Positions 61,405 through 64,000 of a stretch of 64,000 bases of DNA are shown here, piece after piece (within the stretch, counting starts at the first letter, position 1; each line of letters starts with the position of its first letter). The position numbers and the translations under genes are program-made. This DNA comes from Paracoccus sp. MBLB3053 (GTDB lineage Bacteria; Pseudomonadota; Alphaproteobacteria; Rhodobacterales; Rhodobacteraceae): assembly GCF_031822435.1 (NCBI RefSeq), contig NZ_JAVQLW010000005.1, positions 260,623 to 324,622 of the forward strand, written 5' to 3'. Below the pieces are notes generated by a model. That model did no database searches. It was not told the origin of the DNA and saw only the letters and a program-made list of their open reading frames with translations.

Positions 61405-62061
61405 ATGAGGATCCTGCTGATTGAGGATGACGCCGGGCTGGGCCCCGCCGTACGTGAACAGATCGTCGCCGACGGTCATCTGCCCGATTTGGTGCGCGCG
61501 CTGGCCGATGCAGAAGCTTGCGTCGCGGCTGTCGATTACGACCTGATCTTGCTGGACCTGATGTTGCCCGATGGGCGGGGCATCCCGTTTCTCCGAGCCC
61601 TGCGTGGGCGGGGTGCGACGACACCGGTGATCATCCTGACCGCGATGGACCGTATCTCGGACCGGATCGAAGGGTTGAATGCCGGGGCGGACGACTATCT
61701 GGTCAAACCCTTTGATCTGTCCGAGCTTTCTGCCCGGATCGGGGCGGTCGCCCGACGCTATAACGGCAATCCCAATCCCCTGATCGCGCTTGGTGCGTTC
61801 CGCGTCGATCTGGCGGCACGACAGGTCTCGGGGCCGGATGGGCCGGTCGATCTGGGCCGACGGGAATGGATCGTCCTCGAGACGCTGTTGCGCAACGCCG
61901 GCCGCTACGTCTCGCGCGCCGAGATCGAGGACCGGCTTTACAGCTTCGAGGAAGGCGCCCTGAGCAACACGGTCGAGGTCTATGTCAGCCGCCTGCGCCG
62001 CAAGCTGGGCCGAGACCGCATCCAGACCCAGCGCGGCCTGGGTTACCGCATCCCGAAATAA
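61405..62061 (+). CDS. OmpR/PmrA-family response regulator
   Basis: The 218-residue regulator has a receiver domain (about 1-115: ILLIEDDAGLGPAVREQI, the phospho-acceptor aspartate in YDLILLDLMLPDGRG, and the lysine in DDYLVKPFDLSEL) and a winged-helix OmpR-type DNA-binding domain (about 125-218, with GRREWIVLETLLRNAGRYVSR and VYVSRLRRKLG ending RGLGYRI). No histidine kinase is encoded next to it. The genes that follow, LAB_N and ArnT-like, suggest PmrA-like control of lipid A modification. GGGAGGG precedes the ATG. Confidence 0.92.
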   Translation: MRILLIEDDAGLGPAVREQIVADGHLPDLVRALADAEACVAAVDYDLILLDLMLPDGRGIPFLRALRGRGATTPVIILTAMDRISDRIEGLNAGADDYLVKPFDLSELSARIGAVARRYNGNPNPLIALGAFRVDLAARQVSGPDGPVDLGRREWIVLETLLRNAGRYVSRAEIEDRLYSFEEGALSNTVEVYVSRLRRKLGRDRIQTQRGLGYRIPK

Positions 62062-62157
62062 CCTGTCCGGCGTTCAGCTTCGCTTCAGCTTGGCCCGTTA
62101 ATCCGACCGCAGAAACGATGATCCGGGCCGCGCGAGCGGTTGCCGGAGCGGAACTGC

Positions 62158-62448
62158 ATGGACAGGAACATGACCTCATCCAATCTTTGGCTTGGCATCG
62201 GCCTTTTGGGCCAGATGCTGTTCAGCGCCCGATTTCTGATCCAGTGGATCACCAGCGAAAGACAGGGCCGCAGTGTCATCCCCCTGGCCTTTTGGTGGCT
62301 TAGCCTTGCAGGCGGGGTCACGCTTCTGTCCTATGCGCTGGCGCGGCACGATCCGGTCTTCATCATGGGTCAGGCCTCGGGGCTGATTGTCTATCTGCGC
62401 AATCTGCGCCTGATCCGGGCCGAGGGCACGGCCAAGGCCCCCGCATGA
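62158..62448 (+). CDS. LAB_N (lipid A biosynthesis N-terminal) membrane protein
   Basis: The 96-residue protein has three hydrophobic helices and the LAB_N signature LGQMLFSARFLIQWITSERQGRSVIPLAFWWLSLAGG (read in parts), with the end QASGLIVYLRNLRLI. The family commonly accompanies ArnC/ArnT-like glycosyltransferases. Starts at 62158 or 62170 are both possible. It overlaps the next gene by four bases. Confidence 0.92.
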   Translation: MDRNMTSSNLWLGIGLLGQMLFSARFLIQWITSERQGRSVIPLAFWWLSLAGGVTLLSYALARHDPVFIMGQASGLIVYLRNLRLIRAEGTAKAPA

Positions 62449-64000
62449 GCGACCAGATCTCGCAGATCCGAGGCGACTCGCTGGTGGTTCCGCCGCTGGC
62501 ACTGGCGATGATGCTTTTCGCAGGACTTTCGGTGCTGGGCGTCCTGCTGCGCCCGGCGATGCCCATCGACGAAACCCGTTATCTGACCGTCGCATGGGAG
62601 ATGCGGCTGTCCGGCGATTGGCTGGTGCCGCATCTGAACGGGCTCTCCTACAGTCACAAGCCGCCATTGCTGTTCTGGCTTATCAACCTTGTCTGGCTGG
62701 TGACAGGCCCTTCCGAGACCGCTGCGCGTCTGGTCGCGCCCGCTTTCGGGTTCGCCTCGGTCTGGGCGACGGCGCGACTGGCGCGCAAGCTCGTCCCCGA
62801 TGAGCCCGAAATCAGCGGCCATGCCGCGCTGGCTTTGTCGGGGATGCTGGGCTTCAGCTTCTTTGCGGGGCTGACCATGTTCGACGCGATGCAGGTGCTC
62901 GCAACGGTGCTGGGTGTCACCGCGCTGACGGGAGTGGCATCGCGCGGGCGGGCGGCATGGCTAGGCTGGGGAACGGCGCTAGCGCTTGGCGCCCTGGCCA
63001 AGGGCCCCGTCACTCTGGTGCATCTTCTGCCTGTGGCGCTGACCACGCCCCTTTGGGCCGGAACGGATTGGAGATCGACTGCCAAGGGGCTGGCACTGGG
63101 CCTGCTGACCGGCCTCGGCCTTGTCGCATTGTGGCTGGGTCCGGCGCTTGTTGCGGGCGGGTCAGAATACCGCACCGCTGTCCTTTGGACGCAAAGCGCG
63201 GGGCGCGTCGTCGATTCCTTTGCCCATCAAAAGCCAATCTGGTTTTTCCTTGCCATGATGCCGCTGCTGATCTGGCCATGGGGCTGGTCCCTCGCCAGCT
63301 GGCGCGCGGCGCGGCTGACAGGGCCTCTGGCCGTCTGGGCCCTTGCCGATTTCGCGATCTTCAGCCTGATCAGCGGCAAGCAGGCGCATTATCTTTTGCC
63401 GATGCTGCCCGCCTTGGCCATCGCCTTTGCCCCGACGCTGGCTGTGCCACGCATGCCGATGCGATTAGCGGCGATCCTTCCCCTGGACTTGGCCCTGCTG
63501 CTGGGAGCGATCATGCTGGGCCTTGGGCCCAAGGAATGGGGAATTGCCGCGCAACCGCTCGCGCCCGCGCTTCTGGCGACCGCCCTGGCCCTGACCGCTG
63601 CCCTGCTGGTCTGGAGCGGAGGCATTTATGCCGCCATGGGGAGCTGCGCCCTCATCCTGTCGCTGTCCGTGCTGTTTCTGGGTCAGATGACCAAGATCTA
63701 CGACGCGGGCAATCTGGGCCACCGGCTTTCCTTGCATGACATGGCAGGCGTGGGTCTGGTCAGTGGCGATTACGCGGGCGAGTTCAACTATGCCGGGCGG
63801 CTGGAACATCCAGTCAGGCTGTTCGACACGCCCGAAGCGGGCCTTGCATGGCTGGCCGAATGCCCCGCGCGCATTCTTGTCATGCCCGGCGAACACGGGC
63901 CGCAAGACCGCGCGGCTTCGGACGTCATCACCTTCCGCAGCCAGAATTACGGGCTGTGGCTTTCCCCTGACCAAGACCAACAAGACCATGAGGCATGCCG
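62445..64000 (+). CDS. ArnT-like lipid A aminoarabinose/glycosyltransferase (partial, runs off the window)
   Basis: The open frame from the ATG at 62445 reaches the window end without a stop (518 codons). It is a polytopic GT83/ArnT-type membrane glycosyltransferase: the first periplasmic loop carries the catalytic acidic pair (MPIDETRYLTVAWEM), followed by SYSHKPPLLFWLINL, AKGPVTLVHLLPVAL and LISGKQAHYLLPMLPALAI. The last about 110 residues form a soluble periplasmic domain. It transfers a sugar from an undecaprenyl carrier, most likely to lipid A, which lowers the negative charge of the outer membrane. The exact sugar is unknown. Confidence 0.88.
   Translation, partial: MSDQISQIRGDSLVVPPLALAMMLFAGLSVLGVLLRPAMPIDETRYLTVAWEMRLSGDWLVPHLNGLSYSHKPPLLFWLINLVWLVTGPSETAARLVAPAFGFASVWATARLARKLVPDEPEISGHAALALSGMLGFSFFAGLTMFDAMQVLATVLGVTALTGVASRGRAAWLGWGTALALGALAKGPVTLVHLLPVALTTPLWAGTDWRSTAKGLALGLLTGLGLVALWLGPALVAGGSEYRTAVLWTQSAGRVVDSFAHQKPIWFFLAMMPLLIWPWGWSLASWRAARLTGPLAVWALADFAIFSLISGKQAHYLLPMLPALAIAFAPTLAVPRMPMRLAAILPLDLALLLGAIMLGLGPKEWGIAAQPLAPALLATALALTAALLVWSGGIYAAMGSCALILSLSVLFLGQMTKIYDAGNLGHRLSLHDMAGVGLVSGDYAGEFNYAGRLEHPVRLFDTPEAGLAWLAECPARILVMPGEHGPQDRAASDVITFRSQNYGLWLSPDQDQQDHEAC

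Overview
The window is GC-rich, densely coded DNA, almost certainly an alphaproteobacterial chromosome or large replicon of the Rhodobacterales (a Paracoccus-like Rhodobacteraceae member is my best guess). The inference rests on codon bias, on the protein families (DUF1194, DUF2254, an alphaproteobacterial AhpC/AhpF/OxyR set, a Rhodobacter-type fasciclin/FAD/DUF1365/CFA-synthase cluster), and on extensive ATGA start/stop overlaps. I saw no tRNA, rRNA, CRISPR array, transposase, integrase, capsid or terminase.

Layout. 0.3-4.6 kb: a tripartite RND efflux adaptor and pump, without an outer-membrane partner. 4.7-14 kb: wrbA, a YdeI-like protein, a MarR regulator coupled to an FUSC membrane protein, a Tat-exported intradiol-dioxygenase-like protein with a ferric-reductase-like membrane protein, a DUF1194 vWA-type protein, an unusual secreted tyrosine-phosphatase/autotransporter fusion, a LuxR helix-turn-helix remnant and a DUF2254 membrane protein.

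14.0-38.1 kb (minus strand): a complete-looking contractile injection system (CIS, eCIS type) of 19 genes that read as one translationally coupled operon. The order is sheath, inner tube, CxxC chaperone-like protein, proline-rich protein, DUF4255 cap protein, AAA+ ATPase, a 60-residue basic protein, a DUF4157 (HELAH) protein, tube-initiator protein, LysM protein, gpD-like hub, gpV-like spike, PAAR tip, gp25, two large baseplate-J-like wedge proteins, a gpI-like protein with an embedded beta-helix, an 1105-residue beta-helix protein and a small coiled-coil protein. A sigma70-like promoter lies about 150 bp upstream of the sheath gene. The machine differs from the Afp/PVC model: one sheath and one tube gene, hub and spike in separate genes, tube initiator and LysM in separate genes, no recognisable tape-measure protein and no tail fibre. 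The two beta-helix proteins are the natural candidates for target recognition, and the DUF4157 protein is the natural payload candidate.

38.5-48.6 kb: a MarR-GNAT fusion regulator with its own palindrome, the chromate transporter chrA, the peroxide-defence operon ahpC-ahpF-oxyR with an OxyR-type site upstream, a TauABC/SsuABC-type ABC importer, and an ECF sigma/anti-sigma pair. 48.7-54.4 kb: a fasciclin protein, FAD oxidoreductase, DUF1365, cyclopropane-fatty-acid-synthase-like methyltransferase, two SDRs and DUF2177, plausibly a membrane-lipid modification regulon of the sigma factor. 54.6-57.8 kb: a periplasmic molybdenum hydroxylase with its two-iron-sulfur subunit and a dihaem c-type cytochrome. 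58.1-61.1 kb: a FecBCD-type iron-compound ABC importer with an inverted repeat in its promoter. 61.4-64 kb: an OmpR-family response regulator, a LAB_N small membrane protein and an ArnT-like lipid A glycosyltransferase cut by the window edge.
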